The notes under the pieces were generated by a model, which saw nothing but the letters and a program-made list of their open reading frames with translations, was not told the DNA's origin and did not search any database. This document shows, one piece after another, positions 17,152 to 25,799 of a stretch of 64,000 bases of DNA. Made by a program: the position numbers and the translations under genes. Origin of the DNA: Streptomyces canus (GTDB taxonomy: Bacteria > Actinomycetota > Actinomycetes > Streptomycetales > Streptomycetaceae); assembly GCF_001514145.1 (NCBI RefSeq), contig NZ_KQ948666.1, forward strand, positions 58,775 to 122,774, read 5' to 3'. Numbering within the stretch: the stretch's first letter is position 1; every line of letters begins with the position of its first letter.

Positions 17152-18621
17152 ATGACAGACTCCTCGGGATCCCCCGACAGCAGATCCACCGTCCGGCAGC
17201 TCCAGGTGGAGACCCACGGGCTGGACGTGATCGGCGACGCCGAACGCAAGGGCACCCCGCGGACGTTGTTCTGGCCGTGGTTCGGCGCCAACGTGTCCAT
17301 CCTCGGCCTGAGTTACGGCTCCTTCGCGCTGGGCTTCGGGATCTCCTTCTGGCAGGCGCTGGTGGCCGGCGTGATCGGGATCGTCTTCTCGTTCCTGCTG
17401 TGCGGCTTCGTCGCGGTCGCCGGCAAACGGGGCTCCGCGCCGACGATGGTGCTCGGCCGTGCCGCCTACGGAGTGCGCGGCAACCGCCTTCCGTCGGTGG
17501 TCTCCTGGGTGCTCACCGTCGGCTGGGAGACCGTGCTGTGCTCCCTCGCCACCCTGGCCACGGCGACCGTCTTCGGACGGCTCGGCTGGGGCGGCGGCAC
17601 CGAGACCCAGGTGATCGCCCTGATCGTGGTCGCGGGGCTCACCGTCGTCGGCGGGGTGATGGGCTTCGACCTGATCATGCGGCTCCAGACCGTGATCACC
17701 GTGGTGACGGGCGTACTGACCGTCGTCTACGTCGGGCTGGTCGCCGACCACATCCACTGGAGCACCGTCAGCGCCCTCCCGGCGGGCTCCGCCCAGGAGT
17801 TCATCGGCGCGCTGGTCTTCATGATGACCGGCTTCGGACTCGGCTGGGTCAACGCCGCCGCCGACTACTCCCGCTATCTGCCGCGGACTTCGTCGAGCCG
17901 GGGCGTGGTCGGCTGGACCACCTTCGGCGCCTCCGTGGCCCCGTTGCTCCTGCTGGTCTTCGGACTGCTGCTGGCCGGATCGTCCACCGAGCTCAACCAG
18001 GCCGTCGCCGCCGACCCGATCGGCGCCCTCACCACCCTCCTGCCCACCTGGTTCCTGGTGCCCTTCGCCGTGGTCGCGGTTCTCGGCCTGGTGGGCGGCG
18101 CGGTCCTCGACATCTACTCCTCGGGCCTCGCCCTGCTCTCGGCGGGCCTCAGGATCCCGCGCCCGCTGGCGGCGCTCGTCGACGGCGTCCTGATGATCGC
18201 GGGCTCCCTCTACATCGTGTTCTTCGCCGATGACTTCCTCGGCCAGTTCATGGGCTTCCTCACCACCCTCGGCGTCCCCATCGCCGCCTGGTGCGGCATC
18301 ATGCTCGCCGACCTCTCCCTGCGCCGCCGTGACTACGACGAGGCCGACCTCTACCGTCCGAGCGGCCGCTACGGCGACGTGCCGCCCACCCCGCTGATCC
18401 TGACGGTTCTCGCCACCGCCCTCGGCTGGGGACTGGTCACCAACTCGGCCGCGAGCTGGCTGGACTGGCAGGGCTATCTCCTCGACCCCTTCGGCCTCGG
18501 CGGCAAGTCCGGTTCCTGGGCGTACGCCAACCTCGGCGTGCTGGCCGCCCTGGCGCTCGGCTTCCTCGGCACGCTGGCCTTCGGCCGCGGGCGGGTCCGC
18601 GCGCAGGAGGGCGTCGTATGA
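17152..18621 (+). CDS. NCS1-family purine/cytosine/allantoin-type permease
   Basis: 489 residues with about 12 hydrophobic segments. Typical NCS1 sequence is visible: LFWPWFGANVSILGLSYG at the first membrane helix, GRAAYGVRGNRLPSVVSW, GFGLGWVNAAADYSRYLP around helix 8, and a C-terminal polar tail. NCS1 carriers symport nucleobases or related compounds (cytosine, uracil, hydantoin, allantoin, thiamine precursors) with H+ or Na+. The substrate is not decidable here. It overlaps the next gene, a cysteine hydrolase, by four bases (ATGA at 18618), so uptake and hydrolysis of an amide-type compound are probably coupled. Confidence 0.9.
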   Translation: MTDSSGSPDSRSTVRQLQVETHGLDVIGDAERKGTPRTLFWPWFGANVSILGLSYGSFALGFGISFWQALVAGVIGIVFSFLLCGFVAVAGKRGSAPTMVLGRAAYGVRGNRLPSVVSWVLTVGWETVLCSLATLATATVFGRLGWGGGTETQVIALIVVAGLTVVGGVMGFDLIMRLQTVITVVTGVLTVVYVGLVADHIHWSTVSALPAGSAQEFIGALVFMMTGFGLGWVNAAADYSRYLPRTSSSRGVVGWTTFGASVAPLLLLVFGLLLAGSSTELNQAVAADPIGALTTLLPTWFLVPFAVVAVLGLVGGAVLDIYSSGLALLSAGLRIPRPLAALVDGVLMIAGSLYIVFFADDFLGQFMGFLTTLGVPIAAWCGIMLADLSLRRRDYDEADLYRPSGRYGDVPPTPLILTVLATALGWGLVTNSAASWLDWQGYLLDPFGLGGKSGSWAYANLGVLAALALGFLGTLAFGRGRVRAQEGVV

Positions 18622-19160
18622 CGACCGGCCTGCTCGCCGTCATCGACATGCAGCGCGTCTTCGCCGAGCCCGGCAGTCCCTGGGCCACCCCGCGTTTCGC
18701 CGAGGCGGCGGCAGGCGTACGGCGGTTGCTGCCGGCCTTCGCCGAACGGGTCACGTTCACCCGCTTCGTGGCTCCCGACGAGCCCGCCGGCGCCTGGCGG
18801 GCGTACTACGCCCGGTGGCCCTTCGCCCTGCAGCCGCCGGACGCCCCGCTGTGGCGGCTCACCGACGAGTTCGCCGACCGGGCACCGCACATCATGGACG
18901 CGACCACCTTCGGCAAGTGGACCCCCGAACTCGCCACCCGTGTCGGCCGCGAAGGCCGCCTGGTGCTGGCCGGTGTCAGCACCGACTGCTGCGTCCTGTC
19001 CACGGCCCTCGCCGCCGCCGACGCGGGCGTCGAGACCCTGGTGGTGTCCGACGCCTGCGCCGGCGTCGACGACGACTCCCATGCCAAGGCGCTGGACGTG
19101 ATGGAGCTGTACGGGCCGCTGATCCGGGTCGTCACCGTGGATCAACTGATCGGAGCCTGA
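18618..19160 (+). CDS. Isochorismatase-family cysteine hydrolase
   Basis: 180 residues, translationally coupled to the permease gene through an ATGA overlap. The expected catalytic triad is visible: Asp in VIDMQRVF (D9), Lys in TFGKW, and Cys in GVSTDCCVLST. Nicotinamidases, N-carbamoylsarcosine amidases, ureidoacrylate hydrolases and isochorismatases share this fold. Pairing with an NCS1 permease favours an amidohydrolase for a nucleobase-related or ring-opened product rather than isochorismatase. It is cytoplasmic. Confidence 0.88.
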   Translation: MTTGLLAVIDMQRVFAEPGSPWATPRFAEAAAGVRRLLPAFAERVTFTRFVAPDEPAGAWRAYYARWPFALQPPDAPLWRLTDEFADRAPHIMDATTFGKWTPELATRVGREGRLVLAGVSTDCCVLSTALAAADAGVETLVVSDACAGVDDDSHAKALDVMELYGPLIRVVTVDQLIGA

Positions 19161-19261
19161 CGGCACTTGGCGATATCCGGTCGGTACCGGGCAGCGCTCG
19201 GCCGTGTTGAATCGCTCGTAACGCAGCACGAACGGACGGCTCCCACACGCCAGGAGGCATC

Positions 19262-20491
19262 GTGACCGCCGCACCCGAGACAGGCCTCACCGAGCGGGAG
19301 ATCATCGAACGGGCCGTGGCCCTCAGGCCCGCGCTGCTCGCACGCCAGGCGGAGACCGAACGGCTCACGCACTACCCCGAGGACACCCACGACGACTTCC
19401 TGAGGGCCGGCTTCTACCGGATCCTGCAGCCGCGCCGCTACGGCGGCCACGAGTTCGGCCTGCCCGTGTTCTACCGTGTGGTCGTCGAGATCGCCCGCGG
19501 CTGCCCGTCCACCGGCTGGGCCCTGTCCCTGACCGCCGCCCATGTCCTCCAGGCCTGCACGGTCTTCGACGAGAAGGCCCAGGACGAACTCTTCGGAACC
19601 GACGGCGACTTCCGGGCCGCCTCCACCGTCGCGCCGGTGGGCATCGCACAACCCGACGGCCCCGACCACGTGATCCTCGACGGCACCTGGCCCTACTCCT
19701 CGGGCGCCCCCTACTCCACGCACTACCTGGGCCAGACCCTGCGCGCGGGCAGCCCACCGGGCCCACCCGTGCTGTTCGTCGCCCCGCGCTCGGCGTGGAC
19801 GGTCCTCGACGACTGGCGGGGCGCTCTCGGTCTGCGCGGCACCGGATCCAACAGCATCCGCATGGACCAGGCCCGTGTCCCCGCGCACTTCACATGGGAG
19901 ACGAGCCTGCTGGACCTGCCGGTGGAGGGCGGCAGCGTCGGCTCCAAGCTGCACGGCAACCCGATGTACGCGGGACGCGCGCCCAGCTTCTTCCACGGCG
20001 AGCTGGCCGCCGTGATGATCGGCATCGCGTACGCCGCCGCCGACGAGTACGCCCGGATCGTCGCCGCCCGCCCCCTGCTCCTGGAGCCCGACCGCACCCG
20101 CGCCGACCTGCACGACTACCAGCGCCACCTCGGCGAGGCCCTCGGCGTGATCCACCTGGCCGAGGCGGCCCTCAGGCAGACCGCCGAGGACTGGATGGAG
20201 GCCTGCCGCCGCAACGTCAGCGGCGAGGCACCCTTCACCGCGGTCGAGGACAACCGGCTCGCGCTGACGTTCCTGAACGCGGGGCGTATGGCGTGGGACG
20301 TCCTCCAGGGCATCCTGTTCCGCACCGCGGGCTCCCGCCACGCGCGCGACGGCGAACGGATGCAGCGCTACTTCCGGGACGCGGCCACGTACTGGACCCA
20401 TGTGGGACCCAGCATGTACGAGCCTCTCCTGCGGCGGGTCGGATGCGACACCCTCGGTCTGCCCTCGGAGCACATCTCGCTGATTCCCTGA
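19262..20491 (+). CDS. Flavin-dependent monooxygenase of the acyl-CoA dehydrogenase fold (HsaA/HpaB-group D type)
   Basis: 409 residues. The N-terminal helical domain (DDFLRAGFYRILQPRRYGG, GCPSTGWALSLTAAHV), a central beta domain (ILDGTWPYSSGAPYSTHYL, GTGSNSIRMDQARVP) and a C-terminal helical bundle match group D two-component flavin monooxygenases such as HsaA and p-hydroxyphenylacetate hydroxylase. They use reduced flavin from a separate reductase to hydroxylate aromatic or N-heterocyclic rings. No acyl-CoA dehydrogenase catalytic Glu motif is evident. It lies 101 bp after the cysteine hydrolase on the same strand and may extend that catabolic unit. No flavin reductase gene is adjacent, so one must be supplied from elsewhere. 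Confidence 0.82.
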   Translation: MTAAPETGLTEREIIERAVALRPALLARQAETERLTHYPEDTHDDFLRAGFYRILQPRRYGGHEFGLPVFYRVVVEIARGCPSTGWALSLTAAHVLQACTVFDEKAQDELFGTDGDFRAASTVAPVGIAQPDGPDHVILDGTWPYSSGAPYSTHYLGQTLRAGSPPGPPVLFVAPRSAWTVLDDWRGALGLRGTGSNSIRMDQARVPAHFTWETSLLDLPVEGGSVGSKLHGNPMYAGRAPSFFHGELAAVMIGIAYAAADEYARIVAARPLLLEPDRTRADLHDYQRHLGEALGVIHLAEAALRQTAEDWMEACRRNVSGEAPFTAVEDNRLALTFLNAGRMAWDVLQGILFRTAGSRHARDGERMQRYFRDAATYWTHVGPSMYEPLLRRVGCDTLGLPSEHISLIP

Positions 20492-20600
20492 CGTCCCGAA
20501 CGCATGCTCTCGGCACGCTCGGGTACGCGAGCAGGACCGCGCCCCGGGCGATCATGTCCGTGGGCGGGGCCGCACGACCGCCGCTACCAGGGGATCTGCC

Positions 20601-20990
20601 ATGGACACACCCGCCAATGACAACACCGCCACACCGGCCCAGCGGGCGCTGGACGCGCTGACGCAGAACACCGAGGACGCGACGGCGCTGGACACGCTCG
20701 CGACCAGCGACGTACTCATTCCGGTGCCCGACGACGCCGCCGACGAGGACACCACCGTGGCGCTGCCCGTGCTGGAACAGCAGGACGGCGCTCCCGTGGT
20801 GCCCGTGTTCACCTCGGAGACGGAGATGGCCGAACTGCTTCCGTTCGTGTCCCGCTACCGTCTGGTTCCGCTGGGCGCGCTCGCCGCGCAGTGGCCGGAC
20901 GGCGATCTGTCACTCTCGATCGACGCCAGCTCCACGCATCCGCTGACCCTCACGTCCGAGGGCGTGCGCACACTGCTGGCTCGGCCCTAG
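20601..20990 (+). CDS. SseB-family N-terminal domain protein
   Basis: 129 residues. The segments ALDALTQNTEDATAL, LIPVPDD, PVVPVFTSETEMAELLP and HPLTLTSEGVRTLL match the SseB N-terminal domain family common in actinobacteria, often one per locus and of unproven function. It is acidic and soluble with no signal peptide. A GGGGAT run stands about 10 bases before the ATG. A strong hairpin follows the stop. Confidence 0.8.
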   Translation: MDTPANDNTATPAQRALDALTQNTEDATALDTLATSDVLIPVPDDAADEDTTVALPVLEQQDGAPVVPVFTSETEMAELLPFVSRYRLVPLGALAAQWPDGDLSLSIDASSTHPLTLTSEGVRTLLARP

Positions 20991-21006
20991 CGCTGATCAC
21001 ACAGTG

Positions 21007-21049
21007 GGGCCCGGCCACCACATGCGACGGAGGGGGAGCGGCCGGGCCC
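21007..21049 (+). terminator. Hairpin after the SseB-like gene
   Basis: Perfect 10-bp inverted repeat GGGCCCGGCC / GGCCGGGCCC with a 23-nt loop, 17 bp after the stop. It also lies between convergent genes and may stop both transcripts. The 250-bp space (20991-21248) holds nothing else I can identify. Confidence 0.55.
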
Positions 21050-21248
21050 GCAGAGGGGTGCGGACCTCTTCCCGCCGCCGCACCCCGGTTCTCGCATGCG
21101 AAAACAGAGATGAGCGGCGCCGACCCTGCTCATCCCCGGCGCGCTGTGCGATCACCGTGACCCGACCATAGGACCGATCCGGCAGGCCGTCGCTCCGGAA
21201 TACGTGGCGCATGTCCGCAAAACGCGGCGGATAGGCGGACGTAACGGC

Positions 21249-22293
21249 TCACGCGGCGCGCAGTGTCTGCGAGGGTGACTCCCCGTAGCGCTCCCGGTAC
21301 CGCCGCGCGAAGCGGCCCAGATGGACGAACCCCCACGCGTGAGCCACTTCCGTCACGGTCGTCGTGCCCGGCGTCGCCGCCCGCAGCTGCCGGTGGACGC
21401 GCTGGAGTCGTACCTCGTGGACGTATGCCATGGGCGACATGCCGACATTGCTGCGGAAAGCTTCCTGCAGTGTGCGCAGACTGACCTGGGCGATGGCCGC
21501 GAGCCGGTTCGCGTCGTACGGCTCGGCGGGCAGCTCCTGTACGGCGTCCATGACCCGCTTCACCGACGCCGGGCGCATCGGTGGGGGAGGGGCCTCCAGC
21601 GCGTCGCGGAAGGTGTGGTCGGTGGCCAGCAGCATTCCCTCCAGGAGGGTCTGTTCGAGACGGCCGCGGATCATCGGATGGCTCAGCAGTCCGAGCGGGA
21701 CGTTCCGCTCGAGCAGGTTCCACATCGCCAGGCGCATCCAGCTCAGGCCCCCTGGAGACGTCCATGTACGGCCCGAAGCGCGGCGGGCGCCGCACCGACC
21801 GGCCCAGCAGCACCTCCAGTTGCCTGAGCACGGCCGCCTTTTCGATCTTGACGGTGAGTGCCTGGCAGTCGGCGGACCAGTTGTCGATGTGGATCTTCCG
21901 CGCCGGATCGAAGACCAGCGCCCGCTGCTCGGTCGCGAAATCCGTGACCCGGTGCCCCTCCTGGACGCTGAAGCAGCCGCCGAAGGGCACGGCGACGTGG
22001 TACACGCCCGGCTCGCCGAAGCTCATCGGCATCTCGGTGCCGAAGCGGACGTCGCCCACAGTGAGCGCGCCGAGGTCGACGACGCTGAGGCTGGTCTCGA
22101 ACTCCGTGGCCCGGCCGACGACTTCGAGACGCATGTCGTAGTAGTGGGCCGCGATCGCGTCGTGCGCCTCCTCCAGGGAGTTCGTCGCGTAGCTGTGGAA
22201 CCCGGCGGCCCGGTCCTCTCCCACGGCCAAGGCGTCCACCACCTTCCCCGCTCGGCGTCTGCTGTTCAACATGACCCGCGGACGGGCGGTCAT
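21249..22293 (-). pseudogene. AraC-family transcriptional regulator interrupted by a frameshift
   Basis: The N-terminal AraC-binding-like domain (SLEEAHDAIAAHYYDMRLE, FGGCFSVQEGHRV, VFDPARKIHIDNWSADCQAL in pieces) is encoded from ATG 22293 to about 21752. The C-terminal double helix-turn-helix (AQVSLRTLQEAFRSNVGMSP, AHAWGFVHLGRFARRYRE, ending at 21249) is in another frame. The two rejoin perfectly if one base is removed from the run of five C (five G on the coding strand) at 21748-21752, giving a regulator of about 347 residues. It is either a real slip mutation in a homopolymer or a sequencing error. It is last in the organosulfur operon, 24 bp after the oxidase gene, and would otherwise be its regulator. 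Confidence 0.8.
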
Positions 22294-22317
22294 GCCGGTC
22301 AGGAGCGGACGCGGGTT

Positions 22318-23694
22318 TCACAGCGCCTTTCCGGGGTTGAGAATGCCCCGCGGATCGAACACCTCCTTGATCCGGCGCTGCAACGCGTGTACGGCGGACC
22401 CGAGTTCCTCGGCCACCCACTGCCGCTTGAGCACGCCCACCCCGTGTTCGCCGGTCAGCGTGCCCCCGAGCCTGAGCGCCAGCGCGAAGATCTCTCCGGC
22501 CGCCTCCCACGCGGCATCCGGCAGCCGGTCCAGGTCCGGGTCGACGACGATGATCGGGTGCAGGTTGCCGTCCGCCGCGTGCGCGAGGGTGAACACCGGA
22601 ACGTCGTGCCGGGCCGAGATCGCCCGGATCTCCCGCACGGCCTGAGCGAGCCGGGACCGCGGCACCGCGATGTCCTCGATCAGCGGCCGGCCCAGCCGCT
22701 CCAGCGCGGGCAGCGCCAGCCGGCGGGCAGCCAGCAGCGCCTCCGCCTCCGCGGGATCCTCCGTCGTCTCCACCGTCGAGGCGAGGGGCCCGAGCAGCCG
22801 GGCGACGGCTGCCGCCTCGGCCGCCGCACCCGCCCCGTCGCACTGCACCAGGAGCAGCGCGGCCCCCCGCTCCCGCAGCGCCGGGTCGATGGCGTGCAGC
22901 ACGGGCCCGTCGACGAGCTCGGCCAGCGCGGGCTCGACACCGGCCCGGGCGATCGCGTACGACGCCTCGGCCGCCGCCTCGAAGGACGGGAAGTACGCGG
23001 CGAGCGTGGCCGTCGCCATGGGAACCGGCCTGAGCCGAAGCGTCGCCGCGGTGATCACCGCGAGGGTGCCCTCCGAGCCGGTCAGGAGCGCGGTGAGGTC
23101 ATAGCCGGTGACCCCCTTGACCGTACGACGGCCGGTGCCGATCACCGTCCCGTCGGCGAGGACGGCCTCCAGACCGAGCACGCTGTCCCGGGTCACCCCG
23201 TACTTCGCGCACCGCAGCCCGCCCGCGTTGGTCGCGATGTTCCCGCCGATCGTGGACAGGGCCGCACTCGCCGGATCGGGCGCGTACCGCAGTCCGTGCG
23301 CCCCCGCCGCCCGGTCCAACTCGGCGGTGATCACGCCTGGTTCGACGACGGCGAGCTGGTCGTCGGCCGAGAGTTCGCGGATGCGGTTCATCCCGGAGAG
23401 ATCCAGCACCAGGGCGCCCTCGTCCGCCGTCGCCCCGCCCGACAGCCCGGTGCCCGCGCCCCGGGGGACGACCGGGACCCGCAGTTCGTGGGCATGCCGC
23501 AGCGTGACGGTCACGTCCTCCCTGCGCCGGGCACGCACCACCGCCAGCGGCTCGCCGGTGGGCCGGGTGCCCGAGCGGTCGGTGGCGTGGGCGGCGAGCA
23601 CGCCCGGGTCCGTGCTCAGCCTGTCGGGCGGCAGATCGCGGGCCAGCAGCCCCAGGAAGCGCGCCGACACGGTGGTGTCCTGCGTTGCCGTCAT
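22318..23694 (-). CDS. FAD-linked oxidase of the GlcD/D-lactate dehydrogenase type
   Basis: 458 residues. FAD_binding_4 (PCMH) domain at about 40-215 with PVVPRGAGTGLSGGATADEGALV in pieces, NIATNAGGLRCAKYGVTRDSV and VTGYDLTALLTGSEGTLAVIT; FAD-oxidase C domain with the catalytic-site FTLAHAADGNLHP, GGTLTGEHGVGVLKR and FDPRGILNPGKAL. These enzymes oxidise 2-hydroxy acids (glycolate, D-lactate, D-2-hydroxyglutarate). In a sulfur operon a plausible substrate is a hydroxy acid left after desulfonation, for example glycolate or sulfolactate-like acids, but this is inference. The ATG at 23694 overlaps the upstream stop (ATGA), so it is translationally coupled. Confidence 0.9.
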   Translation of the reverse strand: MTATQDTTVSARFLGLLARDLPPDRLSTDPGVLAAHATDRSGTRPTGEPLAVVRARRREDVTVTLRHAHELRVPVVPRGAGTGLSGGATADEGALVLDLSGMNRIRELSADDQLAVVEPGVITAELDRAAGAHGLRYAPDPASAALSTIGGNIATNAGGLRCAKYGVTRDSVLGLEAVLADGTVIGTGRRTVKGVTGYDLTALLTGSEGTLAVITAATLRLRPVPMATATLAAYFPSFEAAAEASYAIARAGVEPALAELVDGPVLHAIDPALRERGAALLLVQCDGAGAAAEAAAVARLLGPLASTVETTEDPAEAEALLAARRLALPALERLGRPLIEDIAVPRSRLAQAVREIRAISARHDVPVFTLAHAADGNLHPIIVVDPDLDRLPDAAWEAAGEIFALALRLGGTLTGEHGVGVLKRQWVAEELGSAVHALQRRIKEVFDPRGILNPGKAL

Positions 23695-24797
23695 GGGTTC
23701 AGCGCCTTCGTTCCGATCGTGAGCAGGGAGATGTCCTCCTGGGGCGCGTGCACCGGCGCGCACTGGATGTCCCGGAAGTGCCGCTCCAGAGGATTGCCAC
23801 GGGACAGCCCCGGATTACCCAGCAGCCGTACCGCCAGCTCCACGGCCCGCACACCGTGCCGGTCCGCCAGCACGCGGGCTCCCAGGGCCTGTTCCGGCGC
23901 GTACGACGTGTCGCCGGTGTCCAGTTTCGCGGCACCGTCGAACACCAGCTGCTCGGCGGCGGCCAGCAGCACCTCGATCTCCCCGGCCGTACGGCGGAAG
24001 CGCTCCGTACGGGCCACCGGGTGACCGAGGTTGGCGGGCACGCGCGCGTGGGCGAAGGAGTGGAACAAGGACTGCGCGGCCCGGGCGACACCCAAGTAGA
24101 GGGCAGCGAGAGGGAGATGGAGGGCGGCCCCGGCCCGGTTGTCCTGCTCGGCGGCAGGGCCGTGCGGCCCGATCCCGATCACCTGCCCGTGCGGTACCTC
24201 CACGTCCCGGAAGGTCACGTCGTGGCTGCCGCTGGCCCGCAGCCCCAACTGGTCCCAGCGGCCGGTGATCTCGATGCCGGGCGAGCCGCCGGGCACCAGG
24301 AAGGTGCCCACGCGCGGCTCGTCCTCGTCGGTGGTCGCCCACACCAGGAACCAGTCGAGCCCCTCGGCCCCCGTCACGAACCGCTTGGTGCCACTGATCG
24401 CCCACCCGTCCGCCGTACGCCTGGCGCGCGTCGCGGGCAGTCCGCCCCGGGCGGGGGACCCCAGATCGGGCTCCACGCGCGCGTGGTTGAGCAGCACGGG
24501 ACGCTCGAAGGACTCCTTCACCACGCGCGCGTACAACTCCTCGGGCCAGTGCGGCTGTACGGCCTGACGGGCATGGCCGGCGAGCGTCATCGCCGCGATC
24601 AGGGCGACGGACGGGTCGGCCCGGCCCAGGGAGTGCAGGATGCGGGCGCTCTCCTCGACGCCCGCGCCCCCGCCGCCGTACTGCTCGCCGATGGTGGCGG
24701 TGAGCAGGCCCGCTTCGTGGGCGATGCGCAGGGACTCGGCCGGAAACGCGGCCGTGCGGTCGTACTCCGCGGCCAGGTCCGCGATGCGCCCGGTCAC
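23691..24797 (-). CDS. Acyl-CoA-dehydrogenase-fold flavin enzyme, SfnC/DszC-like
   Basis: 368 residues from GTG 24797, which overlaps the stop of the binding-protein gene (GTGA). It has the three acyl-CoA-dehydrogenase domains (GLLTATIGEQYGGGGAGVEE; TFLVPGGSPGIEITGRWDQL and RASGSHDVTFRDVEVP; C-terminal helices). The family includes SfnC, DszC and related enzymes encoded in sulfur-starvation operons, which use reduced flavin to attack organosulfur compounds. Its place between an SsuA-like and a GlcD-like gene supports a desulfurisation role over fatty-acid oxidation. The true substrate is unknown. No signal peptide. Confidence 0.82.
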   Translation of the reverse strand: MTGRIADLAAEYDRTAAFPAESLRIAHEAGLLTATIGEQYGGGGAGVEESARILHSLGRADPSVALIAAMTLAGHARQAVQPHWPEELYARVVKESFERPVLLNHARVEPDLGSPARGGLPATRARRTADGWAISGTKRFVTGAEGLDWFLVWATTDEDEPRVGTFLVPGGSPGIEITGRWDQLGLRASGSHDVTFRDVEVPHGQVIGIGPHGPAAEQDNRAGAALHLPLAALYLGVARAAQSLFHSFAHARVPANLGHPVARTERFRRTAGEIEVLLAAAEQLVFDGAAKLDTGDTSYAPEQALGARVLADRHGVRAVELAVRLLGNPGLSRGNPLERHFRDIQCAPVHAPQEDISLLTIGTKALNP

Positions 24798-25789
24798 AGG
24801 GCCTTCTCGAGATCGGTGTTCAGTTCGGTCGTCCAGAACGTCTTCACGTCCAAGTGCTCCTTCAGCGCTCCGAGTTCGGTGAACACGTCCGCGACCTTCT
24901 GCTGCGAGGCGATGGTGTCGGCGCCCACCGTGCGGGCCTGCGTGGGGCGTTGTGCCTGGGCGTCCGTGAGGTCCTTCCTGGCCTGGGCGAGGGGCTGGTG
25001 GGTGGCGTCGGCGGTGACCTGCGCGAAGCCGTCGAGGTGGCCGTCGCGGACGTAGGCGTACGCCTTGGTGATCCGGGCGATCAGGTCGGCGGCGGCGGCC
25101 TTCTGCTCCGGACTGTTCAGCACGCTGTCCCGCGCCGACCAGAGGAAGTTGCCGGACAGGATGTCCTTGCCGGAGCCGACCGTCCTGGCGCCCTGCTGGT
25201 GGGCGGTGATGATCGAGGTGCCGTAGGAGGCGAAGGCGTCGATGCCGCCGCCGTTGAGGGCGGCCAGGCCGTCGTTGGGGAGGAGGGGCTTGGCGTCGAC
25301 GTCGGACCACTTCAGGCCCGCCTGCTTGAGCAGTTCGTAGAGGAAGTAGTGGGCGGTGGTGTTCTGGACGTAGCCGATCTTCTTGCCCTTGAGGCCGGCG
25401 ATGCCGGTCACCTTCGAGCCCTTGGGCACGACGACCTCCTGGTTCAGGGTCGCGCCCTTCTGCACGGCGACGACCTTGAAGTTCGCGCTGCCGTCGGCGG
25501 CGGCGAAGACCGGCGGGATCTCGCTGGAGGAGGCGAGGTCGAGGGCGCCCGCGCGGATGGCTTGGAGCTGCTGGTCACCGCCCTGGAAGAGGCTCCATTT
25601 GATCTTGTACGGGGTGTGGTCGAGACCCGCGTATTTCAGGACGGCCTCCTCGGCCTTCCAGCCGGTGGCGCCGACTGCGAGGGTGACGGTGGAGGACTCC
25701 GCCTGCGCGTCGGTCCCGCAGGCCGCGGCGAACGGCAGGAGCAGGGCGAGGGCGGCGGCGGACGTGCGCAGGGAACGTCGGAACAACAC
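24794..25789 (-). CDS. ABC transporter substrate-binding lipoprotein, sulfonate/nitrate/taurine (SsuA-like) family
   Basis: 331 residues. Signal peptide with lipobox LPFAAACG (Cys about residue 24) for membrane anchoring. The NMT1/SsuA-type fold shows GATGWKAEEAVLKYAGL, FQGGDQQLQAIRAGALDLAS, IAGLKGKKIGYVQNTTAHYF, LLPNDGLAALNGGGIDAFAS and a YAYVRDGHLDG tail. It should deliver a sulfonate-type ligand to the SsuC/SsuB transporter of the same operon. It is the second of two binding proteins in the operon; the other is at 26920. It starts 10 bp after the monooxygenase gene and overlaps the next gene by four bases. Confidence 0.9.
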   Translation of the reverse strand: MLFRRSLRTSAAALALLLPFAAACGTDAQAESSTVTLAVGATGWKAEEAVLKYAGLDHTPYKIKWSLFQGGDQQLQAIRAGALDLASSSEIPPVFAAADGSANFKVVAVQKGATLNQEVVVPKGSKVTGIAGLKGKKIGYVQNTTAHYFLYELLKQAGLKWSDVDAKPLLPNDGLAALNGGGIDAFASYGTSIITAHQQGARTVGSGKDILSGNFLWSARDSVLNSPEQKAAAADLIARITKAYAYVRDGHLDGFAQVTADATHQPLAQARKDLTDAQAQRPTQARTVGADTIASQQKVADVFTELGALKEHLDVKTFWTTELNTDLEKAL

Positions 25790-25799
25790 GGGGTCTCCA

